Assembly (NCBI GenBank): GCA_018894105.1
Contig: CM032123.1
Location: 869,001 to 933,000, forward strand
Length of the DNA: 64,000 nucleotides
From: Jacaranda mimosifolia
Lineage: Eukaryota > Streptophyta > Magnoliopsida > Lamiales > Bignoniaceae
Reading direction: 5' to 3'
This document shows, one piece after another, positions 10,342-21,991 of the stretch (the stretch's first letter is position 1; every line of letters starts with the position of its first letter). Both the position numbers and the translations under genes were made by a program. The notes beneath the pieces were generated by a model. It was not told where the DNA came from, ran no database searches, and saw only the letters and a program-made list of their open reading frames with translations.

Positions 10342-11922
10342 GCAGGCATGTGCAAGGAGTCTTATACTGGTAAATTGAGATTATTTGTGTCAATCCATGC
10401 TCGTGCATAAGTATCCCTCTGGTAAACTGAAGTTAATCCTCTCAAGTGTCATCCAAGCGAGTGTATCTGAGTACTTGTTATCTGCTGGCACAGAAGTTCA
10501 GTTACTCCCTGCACGCTTTGTTTCTTGTGAAATAGGAGAATCCACTGGTTGTGAATTTCTTCTGAGGGAAAAGTTTAGTTTGAATTGTTAAATTGTGATC
10601 CAAAGGTTTTTGCATGATGAATCACATCTCCATCACTCACTTCTCTAACATTTTCGAGTTGAACATGAAAAGTTTGAGTTCAATGAGAGTTCAGAGCATC
10701 AGTTCGGCTCAATAAAAATTTAAGCTTGACTTGATTATACTTGAATTTTCAAGTGAATTTCGACCCACTTTGAGATTGAACTCAAAATTTTTAATTTAAT
10801 TATTAATAACTCAAATTTATAATCATAATATTCACCAATTCATCGTTGACCATTATAAATTATCAGAACGAACTTAATTTCATATGAGCTAGTGAGCCCT
10901 GATCCAAATAGTTCGAGCTTGAGCTTTGTTAATGAATTGGCTTGACTCATTTGCACTCTCATACTAAAATAAGAACTTCTGAAACTAATCCTGAATATTA
11001 TGTTTTGCCACAACAAATAACTGATCTCAAAGCAAATGTACGTTAAGGAACTGATTTTCAATAAGACGTGCAAGGTTTTGGTATCAAAGGATAAGAATCA
11101 CGCGTAGGTCGAAGTCAACAAACATAAAGCGTGAACTTCGATGAAAATGATCTTACAATGTGCTGGCAATGTGCGGGAGGCACTGGAGAAGAAAATTTAA
11201 TGAGCTGAAGAAGGATGTCAAGGATGAGAACTGACAGTTATAACTGAAGCAAATGGAGAGACAAGTGCAGATTACAAATCAATTATAAGATAATTAAGGT
11301 CACATAGGACGCCAAAAGCAATTATCCATGTGACCGTTTTGCCTTCCCACCATTTACAAGCAAAGAAATGAGCAAAAAATTTAGAAGGCAGAGCATAAAT
11401 CCACATAGACACAGGCGCCAAATGGGATTATAATCTGTAAGAGGAATAAGTTGAGAATATGGATCTTCTAGTGCAGTACGCCTGATGCCATGTTAGTTTG
11501 AACGTTCAGTTCTTGCAAAGATATTGATTTGCATGAGAAAAAACTCAGAAAGTGAAAGCACAGATAAGTAAAACTACGATCGACTATCCATTTTCCTTTT
11601 CCTTTCTGTAAAATTGATCAAAATATGGTAGAACTTTCTCTCCCACTATAGATCTCAGGACAAATGACAAAAATATGTCAGCAAGATGAGCTAATGTTAA
11701 TGTAGCAATTTAAATGCAAGACAAATGCATTCCCTATCCTATCTGTTCAAGCATGATACCACCAACTCCCCTTCTGCCAGTATTAACCCCTGGTGCCAAC
11801 AATTCTTTATTCCATTTTCCATTCCATAGATATCCAAAAACCGAGCATCACCTGAAGCTCTCCACTGAAGCAAAAATATACGCGCAAAGGAATCAAACCG
11901 TCTGCCAACAAAATTGAATTTA
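10342..11922. other. 3' region and TE-like spacer
   Basis: The first about 250 bp are probably the 3' UTR of the TMEM50-like gene. From about 10660 to 10950 there are repeated motifs of the 'gagttcgagcttgagct / aactcaaat' type on both strands, typical of decayed TIR elements, but no clean ends are visible. The stretch 11100-11922 probably holds the 3' UTR of the minus-strand gene that ends at 11923. No protein gene is supported. Confidence 0.4.
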
Positions 11923-14900
11923 TCAAGCATCAGATTCGGAGGAGCTTGATTCACAACTCGCAATGCAAGAAATAGCAGAGTGAAATTCAGGTGGTGCTCC
12001 ACAGTTTGGCTGACAACTTCTACTCACTTCCAAAGATGGCCTTCTATTCATGTACTGCAAAGAAATTTTCCGGAAATAAATTAATGAACAGCATTCAACT
12101 TAATTGACAATTATGATCGACTAATAGAAGCAAAAAGTTGTCATGAACTAACTCGAAAAAGAGGTCACCCCTGTATAGTTCCATATATCAGTCTATCTCA
12201 GGCGTAGCAAAGTTAAAGAGGGAATAATCTCATTCCCACTTACTGGTATAATGATTCCTTGCATGCAACAAAAGTGACTAGGAGGGGGCAAGTTTAATTT
12301 ATGTACTTGTTTTATTTACTTTTCTTTGTTTAGGAGACAGTTTATTGGTAGTCTACCAACCTAGGGTTTTCAAGTTCAAACTAGCAAGCATAAAACTCAA
12401 GTACAATCTTTTATGTATTGGGAACTGGTCCAGGAATACACCAAATTAATAGTAAATTAGAATAGATAATTCTCACCTCCTGATAAAAGGCATTGATCTC
12501 TTCCTCTGTGAGGCCTTCATCTTCCCCGCCATTTTCCTCCCAACCAAGCGAACGAAGAAATGCAGCCTCTTCCTCTTCTGGACAAATTGCTCCATTACAA
12601 AACAAGTTCTCTCCAACATCAGAAAAAATTTTAGACTTCTCAGAAACGTCATGTCCATTGCCATTGCAGATCATCTGACTACCATTCTCCAAAACTGGAT
12701 GACTTACCGGAGGTTTGGCGCCTTTAAATATTTCTCCAGATTCCTGTGCCCTGGGAGATGAAACAGCCAAACTTGAATCTGAGGGAATGTTTGTAGCATT
12801 GGGTGTGGTTTTTCTCCTCATGAGATTAAAAAATTCACTTCTGCTTTGAGCCAGAGATTGGGAGGATCTCTTATCCATCATAGATCTGGGACTTAGTGAT
12901 AAGGCGGACACCTTGTTTTCAAGAGCAGAGACCACAGAATTGTTTAGACTCACTGATACAGATGGAGTTGGTGCAGCCATAGCAGGCTGGCCATTAAGTA
13001 CCCTGCAATTAGCATCACCAGTTGAAATAGATGCATCCTTTGTTACAATATTGACACCATTGTCACGCCCTGGTTTAAGAACCAGAAACTTCCCAGTATG
13101 AGAGGTACTTGTAAAATCAGATCTGACTTGTCCAGAACGAGAATGGTTAGAAAGATGAGGTGAATAAGGCTGCGGCTGGACACCCTTGGAGGCCACAACC
13201 ATCTCATTAGTTCTGACTGCAATCTTTGATTGTTTTGATTTGTCTCCAGAACAAAGACCCTAAAAGAATATTTTAATTAACTTCACCATCCTCATTCTGC
13301 TTATCAGAAGATATTGAAATATCTTGTGCGTCCAAACACATTGTAGCATGCATGAAAGCAGCAACTAAGTGGCAATAACGACATCTAGAGATACAATATT
13401 AACATGACTCAAATGTACTTATTGTAACATATAGCATCGAATTTATTATGAAAAACAGCACTTTCACTGGAAAGCGTAAAACTCACATCAATATCCAATT
13501 TTGTTCCCAACTCAAATGAACCCAGGTAGCCACCAATCACAGTGCAAACAAGACATAGCCTGATAAGTTTCATATACTTCAAGAGTGAGCTGGTGGGTCA
13601 TCGAAGTTTTGAGACTATGCAGCAAATTTTTAGTGGCATAAGGCCCCAAGACATGTGACAATCAAACCAGAGAATAAACACAGCAATCCATAGTTAAGGA
13701 AGAGGTGAAGAGGGATGTCTAATAAGCTAAAATTACTATTTCCTAATTCTCAATGAATCCTCATGATGAATATCTTCCAACATCCATAACACAAGCAAAT
13801 CTATAGATAATAATATGTATGTACCAGATTCTCCCTCGGCAAACTACTATAGATTACAAACCCTAGGTAAGATGAACTATCAAAGGAAAAGAAAAAGAAA
13901 ATAGAAAGAAAATCTGAGTGATGATTGCACCCTGAACAAGCAATATGACAAAAGAGGGTAGAACTGAGAGACAATGAAAGAAAAGATTATTATTTCACAA
14001 ATAATCCTTCTAGCTATTTAATTTGCCCCCTAAACACCTTTCATCAAAAAGGTGTGTTTTTTCAACTATTTTTATTTCATCCTTCCATAATAGGAAGGTT
14101 TAATAGCTGGAATAGATGTCAGATATCATTATCAGTTAAGTACTTAGTGTTCGAACTTCGGATGTCAGTAAGCCATTTTTTATGTTCTCAGACATCATTC
14201 AGTTTGTCCCTGAGCACACGTGAAAAGGAGAAAATACGAGGAAGAGTCAAGTGAAATGAATATAAGGCTCTTCTCGGTATAATTCCTAAAACGTTTCAGT
14301 CCAGTTCTGAACCAATTTCGATAAACCATGTTACGATGATTTTTTGTCAAAAACTGGCTAAAAGGCATTTGTAGGTTTACAATATGTTATAGTTAAACTG
14401 AATTCTACAAAAAAACAAATAGGAAGGTTTAATTTTCTTCACTTAAAGGTGATCCTAGTACTTAAAAGAAAGCACTCAGATTATACTTGCCTGTTCCAGA
14501 TAAATTAAATCAACCTTACTGTAAATTTGTTTATGCCGGTTAACTGGAAAGACAGAGATGACTGGAAAGGGCCCTTTATTCTGTAAACAGTAGGACAGAA
14601 ACTACACATTGGACACAGCCTCATAACTAGATTGTTTGTCATACAACTTAAGTCTCAAACTTGATCAAACCATTAGTTATAATCATCTCACTTTCAGTCA
14701 TGTAAGTATATTCTTAAGATTTAGATCAATAGCATATATAACTAAGATCACCAGGCTTGTACAGAGCTAGAAATCTAACACAAGGGAGTATCACCCAAGG
14801 CAAAAACATGCAAATAATAGAACTCGCACCACATAGATTCAAATAAACACTAAAGGCACAACCTAATTGAGACAGAAAAATTTATTGATAATTCCATTCC

Positions 14901-16698
14901 TGTGGATTTATTTTACTGGCAACTCTGGCCAATGAGAGTTGGTAAAAGATTCAGTAAATCAAGTTGTTAGCCTTGCGTCCATCCACACGGTCTAAAATGC
15001 CAGCATTGTCTTAAGGAACTTCTTTCACAGACCTTAAGCATAGTGGTAGCACTCTTTAGATTCCTAATGTCTAATACTCTAATTCTTTTTTGCACTTCTT
15101 GAATAAGGCCCACCACGATATCTTTGTCCTCTTATTTCCTTTCCAAATTTGAGTTTTTAACACACATCCACCCCCACCCCCACCCCCACCCCAACAAAAA
15201 AATAAAATAAAATAAAGAAAGAAAAGGAATGCTGTCTGCTCCACACAAGTGCCACGACCTACCTGTGGTCTGAATCGATGACAGACACGCTTCTGGCAAG
15301 ATCAGGCATATCATTGACACATAGTTATAGCATTATAGCCAATTCTTGAAACATTTTGCATTTTTCCTACCACCTGGATTGGCATGTAGCTAGCTTTTGG
15401 TTCAGAGCAGGAGATGTAGAACGAAAGAAACCGAGTAAAATAGAAACAACCACCAAAAAATATCCACAAGACCAAATGAAATTAGGAAGCAATTACAAAC
15501 CCAGAGAAATTTAATTGGAAATATAAGTTCCAAGATGTCATCTAAAATAAAAGAGAAAATGAGAACGCCATACAATATGTCCTTTTACCGTGGTTTTAGG
15601 CATTGAAGGTGTCATAGGAATTAATTGTCTGGACTGCTTGATAGCTAATTCCTCAAGCCTCTGGCTCTTATCAGGCACCTGCAGGATGCGTTAAAGTGCG
15701 TATTTAAATCAACCTGGTTCATCGCCGTAAGAAAAGACATAAAAGTGTTATAAATTACTTACCTGGGTAGTGGTACGAACTCGGGTTGGAGGCTGTGACA
15801 ATGCCTCAGCCATGTTGAGACCTGCTGTACAAGAGGCCCCAGATGCAGAAGTCAGAACCGTAGCCACATTCTGTTGAAGAGGAGACTGGCTCATGCCACT
15901 CTTGGCAAGAATAGCAGGCACCTCTGCTAAAGCAGAAGTCCATTTCTCTCCACCAAGAAACCCCGAGTTGCCAATGGGCAAACTCTGAACAGCAGAGCTC
16001 AAACCAGGAGACAAGACTCTCCTAATTCCAGTTACATCTTGCTTCTCTTCAGTTCCAAGTGATGGAAAATCCTTCTCAAAAGCAGACTTTTTAATGCCAC
16101 TAAGATTACTTACCCCAGAAAGCACAACACTGCTGCTACTCTGACTGCCACTACTATTTTTCGAGTCCTCTGCTCTGCGAGGCAACATTTCACCAGGTTT
16201 TCTAGAAACCAACGATTGAGAACGCCCAAAGCCATTCCTCTCAACTCTACTACTTAATACACCAGCCAAGGGATCCAAAGAGCCATGGTCCCAGATGTCC
16301 ACAGAAAGAGACTTCTCTTTCTCTCTATCACGGGGTTTATCTCGGTGACTCCTTGTGAAACTACTATATGGATGCTTTGCAGAACCATTACTACTTGAAC
16401 TACGGCTAGAATCAGATGATAAACTTCTGTCAAAAAATCGTGGGCTGTCTTTCTCACTATTGCTCTTAAACGATCGACTTCGTGTGGAGTGCATGGAAGA
16501 AGAAATATCTACCAGAAAAAGGCACAAAAAATCACATTTGTGGAAGCTTAAGGAGATGAGCAGAAATTACAACAATATAAATAAGTAGAAGAGCTAACAA
16601 GTAATGATACCTGAGTGGTGGAAAGATGCACCACCTCCAGCAACATTTCCTGTACATCTTAACCATTCAGGAACTAGTGCGTGTTCAGTTCTTTCCAT
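11923..16698 (-). CDS. Serine-rich protein with vasculin-like motifs
   Basis: Five exons read on the minus strand: 16611-16698, 15763-16508, 15589-15678, 12477-13259 and 11923-12054. They join in frame to 612 residues starting MERTEHALVPEWLRCTGNVA. The protein is low-complexity and Ser-rich. Two conserved patches stand out: DFPSLG at residues 176-181, and an acidic C-terminal block at about 536-569 (AAFLRSLGWEENG...LTEEEINAFYQE). Both resemble the GC-rich-promoter-binding protein vasculin (GPBP1), which has an E/DFPSL motif and an 'LLKxMGWQE...LTEDELKEF' block. Plant relatives are mostly annotated as unknown proteins. A role in transcription is inference. A splice acceptor 7 bp upstream of the ATG (AG at 16705-16706) and a donor at 17346 suggest a 642-bp intron in the leader. 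Confidence 0.85.
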
Positions 16699-16704
16699 CA
16701 GCAC

Positions 16705-17346
16705 CTAACATGATCTAAGTACTCTATTGAGGGGGAAAAAAGGCAAAAATGATAAACTCAATGCACCTCTTTGATTACCCCAATTCGTTTCTCCTCATTA
16801 ACGAGTTCTATACAGAAACACCCAGATGCTCCCTTAATGGGCAACAGAAACTCCTAGAAATCCAAGCTTTCACCAGTGCCGCAAGCCAATTGCGTTCAAT
16901 AATTACCAACACACTAATTAGCATTCAACAAATTCAACTACAGGGATTCTCGTTCTTTAACTTTTCCACAATTCCTCTACCAAGAAAATTACTGAATCAA
17001 CCAATGAAAGGAAAATCCTCGCTGCCCTTCACTCCATTCTTCGTGCCAACCCACTTAACCAAATTTCATTCTTCGTGCCAAGCGGTACAATCAAAATCCT
17101 AGAGCGGAACACTTTCCTCTCTTCAAACCACTCCCAGTCACAAACTAAAAACCCCCCAACAAAATGTGGGGGCGGATTAATCAAAGATGCAAACTAGAGC
17201 CCTCGAACTAAAATCCCCCGCGTACCAGGGTTCTCTTAGTACACAACACCACACAGAAAACCAACTATATCACCACGAAATGAACCGTTACACGTACACA
17301 AAAATCTAAACCAAACGAGAGATCAATAAAAGACGAGTAACCCTAC
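16705..17346 (-). other. Probable 5'-UTR intron of the vasculin-like gene
   Basis: Read on the minus strand, the intron would start with gtaggg (17346-17341) and end in 'catgttag' just before the ATG. The enclosed DNA has no coding feature that fits the gene. Long first introns in leaders are common in plants and often increase expression. An open frame at 16749-17102 on the plus strand lies wholly inside and is not supported as a gene. Confidence 0.5.
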
Positions 17347-17399
17347 CTCAAATAGGGTAAAACCAAAAAGGGATCCAGTAAAACCCCAACCGCTCCAAA

Positions 17400-20300
17400 A
17401 ACCGCCTAAGTACAATTAATATATATATATATATATGTATATGTATATAAGGCGATAGTATATAATTCCGGCGGCTTCTAATATATGTTCGTAGAAAAAG
17501 ATGCAAATATATTGTACGTATATTGCATGTATGAACAATTTTTCCGGATTGTGAGAAGGAAAATGCAGGTGGCGAATTTGAGAGAGACTTATGTATAGAG
17601 GTTTGACAATGTGAATGCAGAGACGAATATATGTATATAGTGAAACATTAGGGCATATACAGAGAGAAGAGAGAGAGCAAAGAATAAATGAGGTGGTTAT
17701 AAAATGGTTTTTCTGTTTCTAAGTAATTAAACTGAAAACCTCCACTCTCAATTTAATTGTGTTTAATTTTTTTTTTTTATTTTTTAAAAATACTATCAAT
17801 TTTAATCGAACACGAGACCTCCTACATAATAAGTTCTATTTAATTTTCTTTTTAAATATGTCTATTTAAATTATTAATTAATTAATTATAACAGTACAAT
17901 ATAATTTAAAAGAGCATAATCAATATTTTATACATCAACATCAACGTCAACAAATTCATAGAAATTTGTTATGCTGAATTGATTGGTAGACTCCTATTTT
18001 ATTTCCATATTGACCAAAAATAATCATTTTTCTACTTAGGTGACATAATAACAAAAATAATTTAAATTAAATTATCGTTCATTGACTCAACCGATCATCC
18101 TCGTATATTATATGGGTTTGAAAGTTTGAATTTTAATTAATTTTTAAAGATATATGTGTGTATAAATAAAAATACATAAAAAGATTCAAGCCAAGCAAAG
18201 TTGAATAAGGCATACAAATATTACTACTATTTAGTACTTACTCGTAATCAAATTTTGCCGTCTAATTATTTGAATTGAAAAACATGAAAAGTTGAATGTA
18301 AATGAATAGTTAATTATATAATTTATAAAAAATTGCAGCTAAATCTTGTTGAAAAGTGTATCCCTATTTCAAATCGAGACTATAATATATAATCTTATTT
18401 CGTATTGAATGAATCCCCAAAATTTTTAAATCAAGGGCTTTCAAACTTTTCAATTGTTGCTTCCCTTCTTAATTGTATATGTACTTTTTTATGATTATAT
18501 CTCTAAAATTGTGTTGATTAGATATGAACATTTATATTTGATAATAAATTTAATTAAATTCGTATAGAATATGATAAGTTTTCGAATTGTTAAAGCGTTT
18601 AGCCAAAAGAATAATAAGAGTGTAAAAAAAATGAGAAGAAGAAATTCTTTCTCGAACTGTCCAATATATTCGACATTTAGAGAAATTTTAAATAATTAAT
18701 TATTAATTTTTTTTACATAAATTATAATGCATGAGTAAAGAGATTTATATTTACTTTTTTTCTTGATAAATATTTGAAAATATGAAAATCGTTGCAATTG
18801 AAGTACTATAAAAATTGAGATGTATTTTGGATGGAAAGCAAGTGTATTTGCTATAATTTTGCTTAAATTTATGGCAAATTTCTAGATGTCCTCGCAATTC
18901 AAATGACGATTAGGATGTGTCTGCCTTTCTTCCTCGGTTCTTCGTATTAGTCCAACGTTTCCGGTCTGCTGTGGTGGCCCACGACTAAAGAATTTCATCA
19001 CCAGTCGAGGCCTACACCTAACCGTAGCAGATTGGATTCTTTCAACACGTGGAAATAGGTGCCCTGATTTTATCCACAAAAATTAATTAAAAATCTCCTC
19101 TTTTTTTTTCTCTTTTTCTTTTTCATGCAAAGCTGATGTAAGTGGGATGATGTGCTGATGTGGTCAAATGACGTCAGCGTGGAATCGGCAACTACATTTC
19201 ACGTAATTTTTATTGTAGCTAGGTTCAATGAAAGCTTGTTTGGTATGTGTGTTTGGATTATGTCCGATGCACATAATTAGGATAATTTCTGAGTTATTAT
19301 GTATCATATTTAGACTGTGTTTGATATTCACTATTAAGGGCCATTGGAGGTCATAATTTGGGCTAATATAATGTTTGATATATGAGATAAAAAATGCAGG
19401 TTGACCCGCATTTTGTGTGTAGCCCGATACCATGCCAAGATTAACTTATATTCATGTCATGTCCTTGTTTCGTGGGTGTAATCTTTCCATTTTCAATATA
19501 ATTCATATATTGAAAATTAAAAATTTATAAAAATTGATAATTTACAATTTATATATAGAAAATTGAAATTTTAAATTTTAAAAAATTAGAATTTGTATAT
19601 TGAAATTTGAAAATATATAAAGATTGATAATTTATACTAAGTGTGAAAATGGAAGTTTTTAGGTTAATTTATATATATAATTTAAATGCTATGTATATGT
19701 TTTTTTTTTCAAGGACAAAATAGTCAGCTAAAATGCAATATGGCCAATCAAACACCTGATATCAAATTATTAGAGATTTCAATTGTGCTTAATTTATATC
19801 ACAATATATAATATCAAACAAAATAATATTTTTTCTAATTTCACTTAACAACCCACTATTCTAATCTCAACTATTACTCAAATTCTAAATCAAACATGGT
19901 CATAATGTTTGTTTGCATATTTTAAATAATTTGATATCTAATTTTGATTGTCTAGCCTATATTGGAAAACATATATATCATAAGGCCTTGATACACAAAT
20001 CAAGTTTGGCCTTAAATGTATATTGAGTCATAATTATATTAAGAGTTTATAAAAATAAACCAAATATTGAAATTGAGCTTGATTATATATCTATCATGCA
20101 ATATTAAAGCAAGCAAACATGCTCTAAGAATATTTTGGAAAAGTCGATTTTCAAATAATTGGGTGAAACTACCATTCATAGATTTTGCAGAACAAATGAT
20201 CATTTTTTTTAATATATAAATATAATTATGCCTAGAGTTTAAAATTCTTTATTTATTAAGAAAAATATGAATAAAATTATGATGGCTGATTATATTTATA

Positions 20301-20644
20301 ACTCATGGTAAAATTATAAAAATTCTAATAATTAGGCAAAGCACGATCAAAATAATTAAATTTCAAAGAATTGTTTGGTATTTTATCATAAGTATTGAAA
20401 TAAAGGAAAGTATACTATTACAATGAAGTGTCAAACAATACGAGTTTTTTTATAGATCTACAACTTCATATTAAGTTGTTGCTGTGAAATCGTTTTTGGA
20501 CAACAACTTGATCCACTTCATCTTACGATTTACTTGTCTTGTAGCTACAAAATTTTGTTTTAATTACTTGTCAAGATTTTATGGTTTCTTTTTATAAATA
20601 GGAGTTGGTATTTAAGTATTTTTTTTTCTTAATCCAATCAATTA
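17400..20644. other. AT-rich spacer
   Basis: An (AT)n tract is present at 17418-17438. The segment 17500-17720 probably holds the promoter of the minus-strand gene. No protein gene is supported in 17.7-20.6 kb. Between about 19220 and 19920 TE-like motifs ('gtttggtatgtgtgtttgga', 'caaacatggtcataatgttt') suggest a decayed TIR element, but I could not place its ends. Confidence 0.5.
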
Positions 20645-21024
20645 AGATGATGTTTGGGTGAGCTTATAAGCTCCTTAAAATATTTTATAAGATATTAACG
20701 AGCTTATAAGTTGATAAAAAGTATTTGATAATTAAAAAAAAATATAAAATTATAAAATAAAATGTTAGGAGCTTATAAGTTATTTAAAAAAAAAAAAAGG
20801 AGACCCCAACTTATTTTTAAGATCTTAACAAGCTCTTTTATTTTTAACCATTTAAATTACAAAATTGTTATTATTAACATATTATAAGCTCTAAAATATT
20901 ATTTTATCCAAACACTTCAATAACTTATTTTAAAAATAAAATATAACATCTTATAAACTCCAAAAATATTTCATAAGATATAGAAACTTATAAGATATTT
21001 AAAATAAGTTTAGCCAAATACTCT
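20645..21024. mobile_element. MITE with TTA target duplication
   Basis: This is the same family as 7525-7840. The left end is 'agatgatgtttgggtgagct', the right end on the other strand 'agagtatttggctaaactta', and TTA flanks both (20642-20644, 21025-21027). The interior has the repeated 'gcttataag' palindromes and no coding capacity. Confidence 0.6.
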
Positions 21025-21732
21025 TTAAGTCAGTGAAAAAAAGTGTTAGTCACATTAAGGACTCAATAATCAATTTAAGAATTCGTGCCAAATTATAAGA
21101 TTTCTTGTTCAAACTATTGAAGAACTCTCAATTTTATATAACAAAAAATCATTATAATAGTTGTTAACAAAACAAAACTCGATTAGATGTTTACTTTTGC
21201 GATAGAGGTTGAATGCAACATCTATGATAGAGTGTGAAATGAAATTTTTTTTTTTGGAGAAATTCGATTATTCAAATTAAATAAGTTGAGTTTCAATATT
21301 TTTAGTAGTAAAAAAAATTCGACTTGTTAAAATTTAATTTCAAACTATCTGCACCCATATTATTGATCCCAATTTCGATTTTATAAAATTCAATTTAAAT
21401 TCATGTTGAAATAAAAAAAAAAATATATATATTATTTGAGAATCTAACATGATATTTATTTCATGCAGTGTAAAAGTGGCATAACACTTATCGAAACAAA
21501 AAAATTAAAAAAAAAAAAAATGAAAAAATGGAAGGGGGATTGGGTTGTGGGGCCCACATTTATAATGAATAAAAAATGAAAAAGAGTCCTTAAAACTAAA
21601 CCAGTAGCCAAATTGGAAATCCTCATTCCCAGTCATCACTCCAAGTTGGCACCGCGTTTCCTCCACAGTCCTCCGACGCCGTTTTACTATTCTCTATCGT
21701 CTCTTTCCTTCCCAGTTCCCACCAACGCCCCC

Positions 21733-21737
<5 letters not shown>

Positions 21738-21771
<34 letters not shown>

Positions 21772-21772
21772 A
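21738..21772. repeat. CT/CA microsatellite in the MAPKKK leader
   Basis: A (CT)n run passes directly into (CA)n, about 190 bp upstream of the MAPKKK start codon. CT-rich tracts are common in plant core promoters and leaders. Confidence 0.8.
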
Positions 21773-21854
21773 TCGCGGAAAAAGTGAAATTCCTGCGCCA
21801 AAACCCACAGCAGAATCTCACAAACCACCAAATTTTCGGAGATTTCAGAAAAAA

Positions 21855-21991
21855 ATGAAAAATTAAAGCACAAAATAATTACATCTGGAATGTGAGCACT
21901 GAAGAAGAGCTCAGGGTTGTTCTTAAATCGATTGATGGGTTTTGCTTCTTGTATGCACAATGCATCGCTTACCAAAAATCTTCTCCCGTAG
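21855..21991 (+). promoter_or_regulatory. Three upstream ORFs in the MAPKKK leader
   Basis: If transcription starts upstream of 21850, the leader contains three uORFs. A three-codon frame (Met-Lys-Asn-stop) lies at 21855-21866. A start-stop ATGTGA lies at 21890-21895. An 18-codon frame at 21935-21991 begins before the main ATG at 21960 and ends inside its coding sequence, in another frame. Overlapping and start-stop uORFs usually reduce translation of the main frame. This is read from sequence; the leader extent is inferred. Confidence 0.5.

Noticed and set aside
12493..13101. Plus-strand frames opposite the vasculin-like gene
   Set aside because: Shadows of a long real exon on the minus strand.
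16749..17102. 117-codon plus-strand frame
   Set aside because: It lies in the probable leader intron of the minus-strand gene, lacks a TATA box and has no recognisable family.
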